Assembly (NCBI RefSeq): GCF_000695685.1
Contig: NZ_JFFR01000013.1
Span: forward strand, 62,001-126,000
DNA length: 64,000 bases
Reading direction: 5' to 3'
Source: Vibrio fortis
GTDB taxonomy: Bacteria; Pseudomonadota; Gammaproteobacteria; Enterobacterales; Vibrionaceae
Made by a program: the position numbers and the translations under genes. The notes under the pieces were generated by a model. It saw only the letters and a list, made by a program, of their open reading frames with translations. It did not search any database and was not told the DNA's origin. This document shows positions 27,528-35,705 of this stretch, piece by piece; the stretch's first letter is position 1; every line of letters starts with the position of its first letter.

Positions 27528-29861
27528 CTAAGGTGTTGCGGGTTTTACGGTAATGTCATCAAGATACACTTGTTGACCTTCTGGGCCAGCAACCAGTAGT
27601 TCAACAGAAAGTGAATCGGCGTTTTCCCCCAGAGTCCATGGAATCTCAACAGTTTGCCAATCTTCATTTACAGTCCAGAACTCCTCCCACTGAGAAGATG
27701 CAGGTAGGCCAGACCCTTCCGCAGATTCACTATGAAGACCGGCTTTAAACACTCCACCCGCTGTAAATGTGCCTTTAAGCTTCATTGAGAGAACCAGTTG
27801 ATCGCCCGGCTGTACCGAACCTTGAGCAAAGCGTTCTTGTTTGATAACACCAGAGCTAAACATCACGGCGCCGTCAACTACTTGTGCATCAGTACTGAAT
27901 TGTAGCCAACCGTCCAAGCCAGATGAGAAGTCACCATTGATCATTAGGTTATCAACGTCTTCCGCAGCAACAACGTAGACGGTTCTCTCTGCAACAGATT
28001 CGTTACCATCAGAATCCTGCACTGTGTAAGTAATGGTATGAGTGCCCACTTCTGATGTACTAAAGTCGTCACCAACTACCACAACAGAGGCAGTGAGATC
28101 ACCATCTACATTGTCCGTAACTGAATACCCCGGTTCGACGTACTCTTCACCCACCGACATACGCACCGCGCCTTCAGACAAAGTAATCACCGGAGCAATC
28201 ATTTCTGCGGTAATCGCACTTAAAGAAACATTATCCAATGTAATTGGTGTAGCCACGCCACCGCCAACAGCAAAGATGAAGTGGATAGGATTTGCTGCAT
28301 TTTCATTTGCAGTGAATTGAACACTGTATGACTCAAGTTCGGTAGATAGACCAATTGTTGTATCGTCCATAACAGGTAGATACCATGGATCTGCTGTTAA
28401 CAGCTCACCCACTTGCAAAACGATATTACGCGCTTCGCCCGCTTTGGCGTCGAAGCTAGCTACGTAAGTTTGCCCCTCTTGTAACACAACAGAAGATTGA
28501 ACCAATCTAGGCTGCCATGACGCACCTGGCGTAAACTCTGACACAACGAGTTGCCCATCGACGATTTCCACGCTACCTTCACCTTGGTCAAGAACCCATT
28601 CCTCACCAATTGAGGCTGAGAAATCACCATTAACGATTAGGTTCTCAGATGCTACAGGTTCGTAAACCGTTACCGTTCTCTCAATAGTACCTGTGTTGTT
28701 TGAACTATCCGTGGCGGAGTAACTAATGGTGTAATCACCAACAGTATTCACGTCCACAGAGCCAGTGATCGTGATATCAGTAATCTCCCCATCAACGTCA
28801 TCAGTCGCTGTTGCACCTAGTTCAACGTATTCGCCATCGAGCTCGACACGTATTGTTGAAGCACCATTTAAAGTAAGTTCCGGCGGTGTAACATCATTTT
28901 CTACATCTGGGGCTGCTTCAATGATGACGGTTCGCGTAACTGGCTTACCTACGTTGCCAGTAGTATCGACTGCGCTGTAAGTAATTTGATAAGTACCATT
29001 TGTATCTGCATCAACTTCGCCAAGCTCACCGTACGTTTTGGTGACGACTATTTCAGTTTCATCATCTTGGTTATCAGTGACCGAGTAGCCTGGGTCAACG
29101 AACGAATCCGTTGCATCTGGATAGTTAAGCTGGGTGATAGATGCACCGCCAACAAGTGTCAGTTCAGGGCCTTCTGAGTCACGATACTCTGGATAAATCG
29201 CCACGTTATCAACGTTATAAACTGTCGCATCCGCATGTGGGTACATCTTAATGGACTGAATCGTTGCAATATCGGCATTCCCTTTCAGCAACTCAGACTT
29301 AGTAAAAACAAAATGCCCCCACTCCTCTGTAGGTTCTGATGCAAAATCAACGCTTGTTGTTACATCAGTGCCACTTCCATTTTGTCCTTCTACAACAAAA
29401 GTCCACTGAGTTGCACTATCGCTATATCTCGCGATAGAGGCTGAAGAAGACGCTACGTTAGCTGCTCCTACCAGACGAACATCAAACTCAATCGTTGATG
29501 CGTCAGGAAGGCTATCCAAAGCAACTTCACCAAGGTCAAAACCTCCCACTAAACCTGAATCATCAGCCGTCGTAAACTGCACAACATTACGGGTTGTTCC
29601 ACTTTGTGCTGCGATGTCAGAAGTGACGATTGGCGTATGTGCGTTGGCCGGAACAACAAAAGTTGGCGTCTCACCATCTTCACCACTAAATACGCCTTGC
29701 GTCGGTGATATATGGAAACCTTGGTCCGCAACATACTCTTCCGATGGTGAAGGTGTCGTTACTACCGCATCATTATCATCACTATCACATCCGACCAATG
29801 TCAGACCAAGCGCCACACACATGGCGATATTGGATAGCTTAAATTTTCCCTTTGTTTCCAT
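27528..29861 (-). CDS. Non-catalytic modular lipoprotein with Ig-like and carbohydrate-binding-like domains
   Basis: Lipoprotein of 777 aa; GAGG before the ATG at 29861, signal ending LVGC (Cys25). In order: a beta-sandwich module (about 45-225), two Ig-like DUF5011-type modules (about 230-315 and 325-400), a CBM4/9-type module starting NLIVNGDFS (about 407-545), a third Ig-like module (about 548-630) and a second CBM4/9-type module starting NLMINGDFS (about 637-775). No glycosidase signature is present. The Ig-like modules resemble the one at the GH81 N-terminus. With a perfect operator upstream, I infer a surface laminarin-binding scaffold. The glycan specificity is unproven. Confidence 0.8.
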   Translation of the reverse strand: METKGKFKLSNIAMCVALGLTLVGCDSDDNDAVVTTPSPSEEYVADQGFHISPTQGVFSGEDGETPTFVVPANAHTPIVTSDIAAQSGTTRNVVQFTTADDSGLVGGFDLGEVALDSLPDASTIEFDVRLVGAANVASSSASIARYSDSATQWTFVVEGQNGSGTDVTTSVDFASEPTEEWGHFVFTKSELLKGNADIATIQSIKMYPHADATVYNVDNVAIYPEYRDSEGPELTLVGGASITQLNYPDATDSFVDPGYSVTDNQDDETEIVVTKTYGELGEVDADTNGTYQITYSAVDTTGNVGKPVTRTVIIEAAPDVENDVTPPELTLNGASTIRVELDGEYVELGATATDDVDGEITDITITGSVDVNTVGDYTISYSATDSSNNTGTIERTVTVYEPVASENLIVNGDFSASIGEEWVLDQGEGSVEIVDGQLVVSEFTPGASWQPRLVQSSVVLQEGQTYVASFDAKAGEARNIVLQVGELLTADPWYLPVMDDTTIGLSTELESYSVQFTANENAANPIHFIFAVGGGVATPITLDNVSLSAITAEMIAPVITLSEGAVRMSVGEEYVEPGYSVTDNVDGDLTASVVVVGDDFSTSEVGTHTITYTVQDSDGNESVAERTVYVVAAEDVDNLMINGDFSSGLDGWLQFSTDAQVVDGAVMFSSGVIKQERFAQGSVQPGDQLVLSMKLKGTFTAGGVFKAGLHSESAEGSGLPASSQWEEFWTVNEDWQTVEIPWTLGENADSLSVELLVAGPEGQQVYLDDITVKPATP

Positions 29862-29899
29862 ACATTACCTCATTGACTCGACATATCGCCCTCGAAAAT

Positions 29900-29911
29900 G
29901 AAAGCGCTTTC
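29900..29911. promoter_or_regulatory. LacI-type operator, perfect palindrome GAAAGCGCTTTC
   Basis: Lies 38 bp before the modular lipoprotein start. It is the last such site I noticed in the window and marks the right edge of the laminarin locus. The 265 bp beyond it to the next gene hold nothing else I recognise. Confidence 0.65.
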
Positions 29912-30177
29912 TTTTAATAAATGGTCACACAGAGCTAGGAAGGAAAATAGGCGATAATTAGCATTGTTTAAACAAAGTCACAGATACGAAATCAAACAAA
30001 TCTTGTTTAGTGATCTACCTTCTCAAAACTATAACTTTTTGGGATATGGTCATTTGACGGGGTATTAACCAAGAAAGCCGGGGCGCAGCTGTTCTCGAAA
30101 CCCGACTCTTTTAGGTATTGTATTAAGGAAAAGAAAGTTGAGATCTTTCAAACATAAGCTGAATTTATTGCCCTCGA

Positions 30178-30462
30178 TCAACGGTTGTATTTAGCCTTGT
30201 TTAGAACTTCTTTAAGTTCGTGAGTTTTCTCTAAGTCCACGTCGTAGATGTTTGCCAAAGCACAGACGTAGTAGAGAACATCATACAACTCTTCAGCAAT
30301 CGAACCCTTTAACTCTTCTAATGCTGGCTGACCACTTTGGCCTTTACGAATGGCTTCCGACACTTCACCAACTTCTTCTATCAACTTTAAGAAATAGTGT
30401 TCCGACAGCTCAGGGGCATGATCAAACGCTTTGATGTGGTTTTGTAATTCAGATAATTTCAT
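30178..30462 (-). CDS. MazG-like nucleotide pyrophosphohydrolase
   Basis: A 94-aa all-alpha protein with the MazG-type metal-binding pattern EEVGEVSEA (about residues 28-36) and a second acidic helix EELYDVLYYV (about 57-66). Such proteins hydrolyse nucleoside triphosphates or related nucleotides. It is single-domain, much shorter than E. coli MazG. It stands alone, 26 bp after a PhzF remnant on the same strand. Confidence 0.82.
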   Translation of the reverse strand: MKLSELQNHIKAFDHAPELSEHYFLKLIEEVGEVSEAIRKGQSGQPALEELKGSIAEELYDVLYYVCALANIYDVDLEKTHELKEVLNKAKYNR

Positions 30463-30488
30463 AACTTCCTTTTACGCTTATCTACTGT

Positions 30489-30767
30489 TTATGTTCGAAG
30501 AGTCACATTGGCGATAACGGTGATCAACGAGTCTGAAGCCTTCTCGACATGAAACAGACCACCCGCTTTAGATAATTGGCGAACACTCAGAGTTTCCACG
30601 CCAAGCTTATTAAACCAATACGGAGCTAACGAGCATTGTGCTGACCCTGCCGCCAAATCTTCATCTATCCTGTTTTTAACCTTCAACGAGTTATCAAAGA
30701 TCATTGATCCAGAAAAAACTCTTAAGTAAGCAGCAAGATATCGCGAGTGATGCGAATAGTCTATTGC
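30489..30767 (-). pseudogene. PhzF-family isomerase/epimerase remnant, C-terminal part only
   Basis: The frame is open from just after an in-frame TGA at 30768-30770 to the stop at 30489, about 92 codons. It reads like the last third of a PhzF protein: SRYL, then IDEDLAAGSAQCSLAPYW, which matches the family's EDPVTGSA substrate-loop block, then a VRQLS..GG segment. Intact members have about 260-300 residues, and the N-terminal two thirds with the catalytic Glu are absent. The region overlaps the upstream area of the peroxiredoxin gene. I judge it a deletion remnant; an internal ATG at 30704 could start a 71-aa product. Confidence 0.65.
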
Positions 30768-30867
30768 TCACTTTTAGTAATATTCTCAATCCCTTACTTT
30801 CTGTCGGTGGTTCAATCCACCATTGCTCGCTACACTGTTTATTACAAACACAACAAGGAAAGCAAAC

Positions 30868-31344
30868 ATGATCCAGCAAGGCCAAACATTACCGAGTGCA
30901 ACTCTTAGCGAACTGACCGATGAAGGAATGCAGAATCACTCAACTGAAGAGCTCTTTGCAAACAAGAAAGTCGTACTTTTTGCAGTCCCAGGCGCATTTA
31001 CACCAACGTGTTCTGAAGCCCACCTACCTGGCTATGTTGTTTTAGCAGACCAAATCAAAGCCGCAGGCGTTGACGCGATTGCATGTGTGTCTGTTAACGA
31101 CGCATTTGTGATGAGCGCATGGGGTAAGGCACACAACGCATCTGAGATTCTGATGCTTGGCGATGGTGATGCAAGTTTTACTAAATCACTTGGGTTAGAG
31201 ATGGATACCGCGACCTTTGGTGGCGTGCGTTCTCAAAGATACGCAATGATCGTGGAAAATGGCGTAGTCACACAACTCAATGTTGAAGAACCAAAACAAT
31301 TTGAAGCAAGCAAAGCCGAGACAATTTTGGCTGCTTTGAAGTAA
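30868..31344 (+). CDS. Prx5-type peroxiredoxin
   Basis: Thiol peroxidase of 158 aa with the Prx5 active-site block VPGAFTPTCSEAHLPGY and peroxidatic Cys48. It would reduce hydrogen peroxide and organic peroxides with glutaredoxin or a similar thiol donor. I start it at the ATG at 30868 with AAGGAAA about 6 nt upstream; the longer frame starts within the spacer. It is convergent with ahpC, separated by a hairpin. Confidence 0.9.
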   Translation: MIQQGQTLPSATLSELTDEGMQNHSTEELFANKKVVLFAVPGAFTPTCSEAHLPGYVVLADQIKAAGVDAIACVSVNDAFVMSAWGKAHNASEILMLGDGDASFTKSLGLEMDTATFGGVRSQRYAMIVENGVVTQLNVEEPKQFEASKAETILAALK

Positions 31345-31355
31345 CAACAAAAAAG

Positions 31356-31379
31356 CCACTCCTAAATCCATAGGAGTGG
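31356..31379 (-). terminator. Terminator between convergent peroxiredoxin genes
   Basis: A perfect 9-bp stem (CCACTCCTA/TAGGAGTGG) with a 6-nt loop and, on the minus strand, TTTTTT after one base. It follows the plus-strand peroxiredoxin by 11 bp and lies about 195 bp after ahpC, so it may serve both. Confidence 0.6.
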
Positions 31380-31574
31380 TGTCGAATTTGCGACAAGTTT
31401 CTAACAAGAACGTGTTGGACAGAGGGAGAACTTACGCCCCACCATATGACTTACTTTCGTAAAACCAAGCGGACATATCTCGGTGTCATGGTGAAGCGTT
31501 AAGATGTAGGTCGGCGCACCAAAGCCCTTTAGGAGGCAGGCTAAGGCACGCCTGTAGAACGGGTTAGCAGATGC

Positions 31575-32132
31575 TTAGATCTTACCTACTAGGTCTAGAG
31601 ATGGCGCTAGAGTCTCTTCACCTTCTTTCCATTTAGCTGGGCAAACTTCACCTGGGTTGTTTGCAACGTACTGAGCCGCTTTAACTTTGCGTAGTAGGTC
31701 TTCAGCGTCACGACCGATGCCTTCAGCAGTGATTTCCATTGCTTGGATAACACCTTCTGGGTCGATTAGGAACGTAGCACGGTCTGCAAGGCCTTGACCT
31801 TCACGCATTACGTTGAAGTTGTTTGTGATAGTGCCAGTTTGGTCGCCTACCATGAAGTACTCGATAGTACCGATCTTGTCAGAAGTGTCGTGCCATGCTT
31901 TGTGAGAGAAGTGTGTGTCTGTTGATACTGAGTAAACTTCCACGCCACGAGATTGAAGCTCTGCGTATTTCTCTTGTAGGTCTACAAGTTCAGTAGGACA
32001 TACGAAAGTAAAATCTGCTGGGTAGAAGAAGAATACTGCCCACTTACCTTTCACGTCTTGCTCTGAGATTTCTACGAATTCGCCGTTTTTGAATGCCGTT
32101 GCGTTGAATGGTTTGATTTCTGTGTTGATCAT
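31575..32132 (-). CDS. ahpC: Alkyl hydroperoxide reductase subunit C
   Basis: Typical two-cysteine peroxiredoxin of 185 aa, close to the E. coli AhpC length, with peroxidatic Cys45 in [10 protein letters not shown] and resolving Cys164 in GEVCPAKW. It detoxifies peroxides in the cytoplasm and normally takes electrons from AhpF; no ahpF gene lies next to it here. An OxyR-type site is 86 bp upstream. Confidence 0.95.
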   Translation of the reverse strand: MINTEIKPFNATAFKNGEFVEISEQDVKGKWAVFFFYPADFTFVCPTELVDLQEKYAELQSRGVEVYSVSTDTHFSHKAWHDTSDKIGTIEYFMVGDQTGTITNNFNVMREGQGLADRATFLIDPEGVIQAMEITAEGIGRDAEDLLRKVKAAQYVANNPGEVCPAKWKEGEETLAPSLDLVGKI

Positions 32133-32217
32133 GATTTTGCTCTCTCAATAATTCGCTTGTGTTTGCGCTCTCTTGCGCTGTTGGGGTTATATTGCATCGA
32201 ATCTTTAGGAGGGTAAA

Positions 32218-32254
32218 TTTGAACTTTTCTATCAATTCAGTAGGTAAAACCTAT
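32218..32254. promoter_or_regulatory. OxyR-type binding site upstream of ahpC
   Basis: The tetrameric OxyR pattern ATAG-N7-CTAT-N7-ATAG-N7-CTAT is matched as TTTG, CTAT, GTAG, CTAT at exact 7-nt spacings (13 of 16 defined bases). It fits oxidative induction of ahpC. Confidence 0.6.
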
Positions 32255-32300
32255 CAAAAGAAACCTGAACAAAAACAGTGCAGTAAGTACCAACAAAAAA

Positions 32301-32317
32301 CGGACCCAAAAGGTCCG
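32301..32317 (-). terminator. Terminator of the MerR-methyltransferase gene
   Basis: CGGACC/GGTCCG with a 5-nt loop, extended by flanking pairs, and TTTTTT on the minus strand. Confidence 0.75.
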
Positions 32318-32373
32318 CTTATCATTGTGATTGAGTTGAACAGAGAAAGTGGTTGCCTATCAGAGCGTACAAA

Positions 32374-33543
32374 TCAACGTTTCGCCAGTACAAACATGTG
32401 ATAGCCAAACTCATGAGCGCGCTGCGTACATAAATTAACTTCATGTTTAATATCTTTAAACGCTGGCGATTCCGCCATTTCGCTCTCAAGCTCAGCGACT
32501 CTTTCACCTAATGGACCGTAATAGTTCAACCATGCTTCCTCGCTCATTGGAAAATGGTCCACGACCTGATAACTCATCTTGTTCATCTGTTCGATACGCG
32601 TTTGTACCAGTTGGATATCTGGGTACTCTTGGTTCCAAAAGTCGATAGATTCTTTGCTCGGCGAATCCGTGCGCCAAACCATGTCGCTGATCATGACGTA
32701 ACCATTATCACTTAGCAGATCTTTCCACGCAGCAAGGGCTTTCTCTACGCCCATGATATAAGCACTGCCTTCAGCCCACATTAGATCAAAGCTTCGTTTC
32801 GCAAAAGGTAACTCAGTCATACTCGAACATTCCGTTTCGAGACGCTGAGACAATCCGAGTTGCTCAAATCGTTCGGTTAATCTGTCTAGTGCTGACTGTT
32901 CATTATCAATCGCGGTAATCGTCGCTTCAGTCTGTTCTGCCAATACTTGTGTCGCCAGCCCTTTACCACAACCAATCTCTAGGATCTTAGTCGGCTTAGT
33001 CGGTACTCGCGACAGTGCTTTCTTAGTTTCTTCTTCGCTGCCTGGTCCCCATCGCTCTAGCGTTTCAAATACACGCATAAAGTCAGCCATATAGAGATTA
33101 TGTTCGTTCATATCTTTTGATAACCATTTCAATCGCAACGCTTCTTTCTCACTAAAGCCTTGCTTCATTAACCAATCAAGATGAGCATCTGGAGCCAGTT
33201 TATCTAGCCCTTCATGCCATGCCTTTAAGTCACCCTCTCCGAGCATCGCCGCTAATAGGGTTCGTGACTTTTGTTTCTGCTCTATCTCTTCATCTAATGC
33301 TATGAGTCGATTCTGAAGTAATTGCCTGTCTACCTTAGCCTCAAGGCAAATCTTACATTCCTGCAGCGTCAAACCACCAGCTTGTAACTGTTGAATCAAG
33401 CGCACACGCTGCACATCTTTGTCACTGTATACGCGATACCCGTTCTCTAATCGGCGACCAGAGATAAGGTTTTGCTTCTCGTAATAAAGCAGTGCAGTTC
33501 GCGACAGCCCTACTTTCTTTGCGAGCTCAGATATTTGATACAT
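32374..33543 (-). CDS. MerR-type regulator fused to a SAM-dependent methyltransferase
   Basis: A 389-aa two-part protein. Residues 1-70 are a MerR winged helix (ISELAKKVGLSRTALLYYEK, NGYRVYS), followed by a helical linker to about 130. Residues about 140-389 are a class I methyltransferase with SAM motif ILEIGCGKG (187-195), an acidic residue after the next strand (AIDNE) and ELPFAKRSFDLMWAEG. It may sense a small molecule by modifying it, or couple resistance chemistry to gene control. Its promoter has the long 19-bp spacer typical of MerR targets, and the adjacent GNAT gene has a matching one. The substrate is unknown. Confidence 0.88.
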   Translation of the reverse strand: MYQISELAKKVGLSRTALLYYEKQNLISGRRLENGYRVYSDKDVQRVRLIQQLQAGGLTLQECKICLEAKVDRQLLQNRLIALDEEIEQKQKSRTLLAAMLGEGDLKAWHEGLDKLAPDAHLDWLMKQGFSEKEALRLKWLSKDMNEHNLYMADFMRVFETLERWGPGSEEETKKALSRVPTKPTKILEIGCGKGLATQVLAEQTEATITAIDNEQSALDRLTERFEQLGLSQRLETECSSMTELPFAKRSFDLMWAEGSAYIMGVEKALAAWKDLLSDNGYVMISDMVWRTDSPSKESIDFWNQEYPDIQLVQTRIEQMNKMSYQVVDHFPMSEEAWLNYYGPLGERVAELESEMAESPAFKDIKHEVNLCTQRAHEFGYHMFVLAKR

Positions 33544-33577
33544 GGTTTACGCTCACTCTTTTTAGCTTAAGTTCACT

Positions 33578-33608
33578 ACTTTAAACTATGAAGTTGTAGA
33601 CAAGTCAA
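33578..33608 (-). promoter_or_regulatory. MerR-type promoter of the regulator-methyltransferase gene (19-bp spacer)
   Basis: On the minus strand -35 TTGACT (33608-33603) and -10 TAAAGT (33583-33578) are 19 bp apart. The spacer agrees at 14 of 19 positions with that of the GNAT promoter at 34179. The -35 overlaps the 3' end of the GNAT gene. MerR proteins activate such over-long promoters by untwisting the spacer. Confidence 0.68.
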
Positions 33609-34111
33609 CCAAAGAACGCTGAGTGATAGCTCACTTCGCCCTCAGGGAACTCACCGTTGAATGACAATGCTAGGAAGTACTCTGCTGGCACACCTGATAA
33701 CGTTAATTCTGGCTGTGCTTTAAAGCCGAATCGGCCGTAATATTGAGGTTCACCGAGTAACACAACGCCCTCAAAACCTAAGCTTTGCACTTGTGAAAGT
33801 GCCTCGCGAATCAATGCACCTCCAATACCTTTACTTTGATGAGAAGGAGCTACGGACACAGGGCCTAAACCTAACCATCGGCTTTCGCTCCCACCAATTA
33901 GCACTGGAGACAAAGCAATGTGTCCGATGAGTTGTTCTTCTTCCTCGCAAACAAGAGAAAGCGTTAATGCGTTTGCTTCTCGCAATCTGCTCACGATCAA
34001 ATGTTCAGTCGGCTTTGCACCTGGTTCATGGTGAGGGTGATTTTCGAATGCTTGGTAAGTGATTGACTCTATGTAATTTATGTCTAGTTCTGATTCATGT
34101 CTAATGTTCAT
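33605..34111 (-). CDS. GNAT-family N-acetyltransferase (YhbS-like)
   Basis: A 168-aa acetyltransferase with the acetyl-CoA-binding loop LGPVSVAPSHQSKGIGGALI (about residues 85-105) and a YYGRFGF segment common in YhbS-type members. The acceptor is unknown. It ends 61 bp before the MerR-methyltransferase gene on the same strand. The two carry near-identical MerR-type promoters, so they probably answer the same signal. Confidence 0.88.
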   Translation of the reverse strand: MNIRHESELDINYIESITYQAFENHPHHEPGAKPTEHLIVSRLREANALTLSLVCEEEEQLIGHIALSPVLIGGSESRWLGLGPVSVAPSHQSKGIGGALIREALSQVQSLGFEGVVLLGEPQYYGRFGFKAQPELTLSGVPAEYFLALSFNGEFPEGEVSYHSAFFG

Positions 34112-34178
34112 ATCTGTGTATCCGATTAATGAGTATTCGCCGACAACGATTTAACGTCTCAGCGTTTTCAATAATCAA

Positions 34179-34209
34179 ACTATAAAGTGTAAAGCTATAG
34201 ACAGGTCAA
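34179..34209 (-). promoter_or_regulatory. MerR-type promoter of the GNAT gene (19-bp spacer)
   Basis: On the minus strand -35 TTGACC (34209-34204) and -10 TATAGT (34184-34179) are separated by 19 bp. The spacer has dyad character (CTATA … TATAG) and matches that of the promoter at 33578. Confidence 0.68.
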
Positions 34210-34298
34210 CATCGAATCGCAACTTTTTTATCTACCGATACGAATATCCATCAGATAGAAATAAGGCGCTCTTCTGAACGCCTTGTGTAGTTGGAAAA

Positions 34299-35600
34299 TT
34301 AAAGAGAGTTTGCCAGAGACTCAAAAGCATCCAGTCGAATCTTGGAAGTCTCCCTTGCTGCATTGGAAGCACTGTCGGCAGAAGAGAACGTCGCTATAAC
34401 AACATTTTTATCTTGGTTGATGTAAAGGAACTGACCAAATACACCTCGGTAGGTCGCGATATTTTTCTCAGAGTCATGCACCCACAAAAAGTTCTTGTAC
34501 CCCTCTAGATGAGAGTCATACACTGCGCCCTCTTTCTGTTTGTAGATACTGTTGTTGGTCGCCTTTCTGTCTTGCTCATCCACATTGAATGAATCTTTCA
34601 CCCACTTCTCGGAGAAAACCTGTTCGCCGTTGTATTGCCCATTGTTGACCATGGCCAAACCCACACGAGCAAAATCGCGCAATGTCGTGTTAAATCCACC
34701 GGTTGCGATTGGGTTATAGCCGATGTCAGACATAAAGAAGGCATCATGCTCAGTGCCAAGCTTGTTCCAAATATTGTCTGCAATGAATTCGTTCAGCGGC
34801 TGCCCCGATACTCGCGCAATCACCCACCCGATAACATCCACATTTGGGCTGTGATATTCAAAGGTGTTGTTGATTGGTAAATCTTCAGACTGTTCAAACA
34901 TACCTGCAAAACTGAGTAGGTCACGCGGCGTGTCATCTTTGGTTGGGTCGATAGCCATTAAGTCATACCCAGGCACAAACCCTAAGCGGCGGAAATATTC
35001 ATAATGCACCTCGCCTGGCGTCATGTTGACGTAGTCCTCACGGTAGTTGAGCGCAGATGTCATGTTCAGAACGGTGCGCAGAGACTGTTCACCAAAGTGA
35101 GTGCCAGCAAGCTCGGTTACATATTTGCTCACCTTCTCATTCACATCGACTTTGCCTTGCTCTACCAACAACCCCAGTGCTTGGCCAACGAGTGATTTGG
35201 TACTCGACGCCCAAAGGTGTTTGTCTCTATGGCCAAAATCGCCAAAGTACTCCTCATGCAGGACTTTGCCATCCTTAATAACGATGTACCCATCAGTGAA
35301 GTCATTGATCATCGCGTCTCGAAAAGTGTATTCAGTTTCGCCATACTTAAATTTGTGCTCAATAATTTCAGGTCTTAAATTATGTGGAAGTTCACTAATC
35401 GCACCGTCTCGCGGAACCATCACCACCGGGTGAATACCCATATTTTGAAACGACCAATGATTGTATGGATGCTCTGTGTAGTTACTCAATGTCACTTGCT
35501 CGGCAGGCTTTGCAGGTACTGTCGACATAGGTTTGATTTCTGCAACTGCTCCGATAGAGAAAGTGCTCGCAATAACGGCAGTAAGTAATGATGGTTTCAT
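34299..35600 (-). CDS. Exported serine hydrolase, class C beta-lactamase family
   Basis: A 433-aa protein with a Sec signal (MKPSLLTAVIASTFSIGAVA); GGAG before the ATG at 35600 fixes the start. The SxxK nucleophile motif appears as SSTKSL, and YHSPNVD stands where the YxN motif is expected. Members act as esterases, amidases or peptidases and rarely as true beta-lactamases. It is divergent from a LysR-type gene, with a palindrome in the spacer, suggesting control by that regulator. Confidence 0.86.
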   Translation of the reverse strand: MKPSLLTAVIASTFSIGAVAEIKPMSTVPAKPAEQVTLSNYTEHPYNHWSFQNMGIHPVVMVPRDGAISELPHNLRPEIIEHKFKYGETEYTFRDAMINDFTDGYIVIKDGKVLHEEYFGDFGHRDKHLWASSTKSLVGQALGLLVEQGKVDVNEKVSKYVTELAGTHFGEQSLRTVLNMTSALNYREDYVNMTPGEVHYEYFRRLGFVPGYDLMAIDPTKDDTPRDLLSFAGMFEQSEDLPINNTFEYHSPNVDVIGWVIARVSGQPLNEFIADNIWNKLGTEHDAFFMSDIGYNPIATGGFNTTLRDFARVGLAMVNNGQYNGEQVFSEKWVKDSFNVDEQDRKATNNSIYKQKEGAVYDSHLEGYKNFLWVHDSEKNIATYRGVFGQFLYINQDKNVVIATFSSADSASNAARETSKIRLDAFESLANSL

Positions 35601-35675
35601 GTTCAAACTCTCCAAGAATAGTCTTTGTGTACGCAGCAAGAATATCGTGATAATTTCGAACATATAAATCCATAA

Positions 35676-35694
35676 TGTACGCCTTAAACGTACA
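35676..35694. promoter_or_regulatory. Candidate LysR operator, TGTACG-N7-CGTACA
   Basis: A perfect 6-7-6 inverted repeat in the 105-bp divergent spacer, 11 bp before the LysR-type gene. It contains a T-N11-A core as in LysR boxes. Confidence 0.5.
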
Positions 35695-35705
35695 AGGGTG
35701 AGTTC

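Noticed and set aside
1..29911. Treating the laminarin locus as a Bacteroidetes-type PUL acquired by transfer
   Set aside because: No SusC/SusD pair, integrase, tRNA attachment site or insertion sequence was found, and base composition does not obviously differ by eye.
30694..30885. A 63-codon minus-strand frame between the PhzF remnant and the peroxiredoxin gene
   Set aside because: It is in a different frame from the PhzF similarity, overlaps the peroxiredoxin start and shows no family pattern.
34299..35600. Calling the serine hydrolase a true class C beta-lactamase
   Set aside because: Only the SxxK motif is clear; the family is dominated by esterases and peptidases, and no resistance context is seen.
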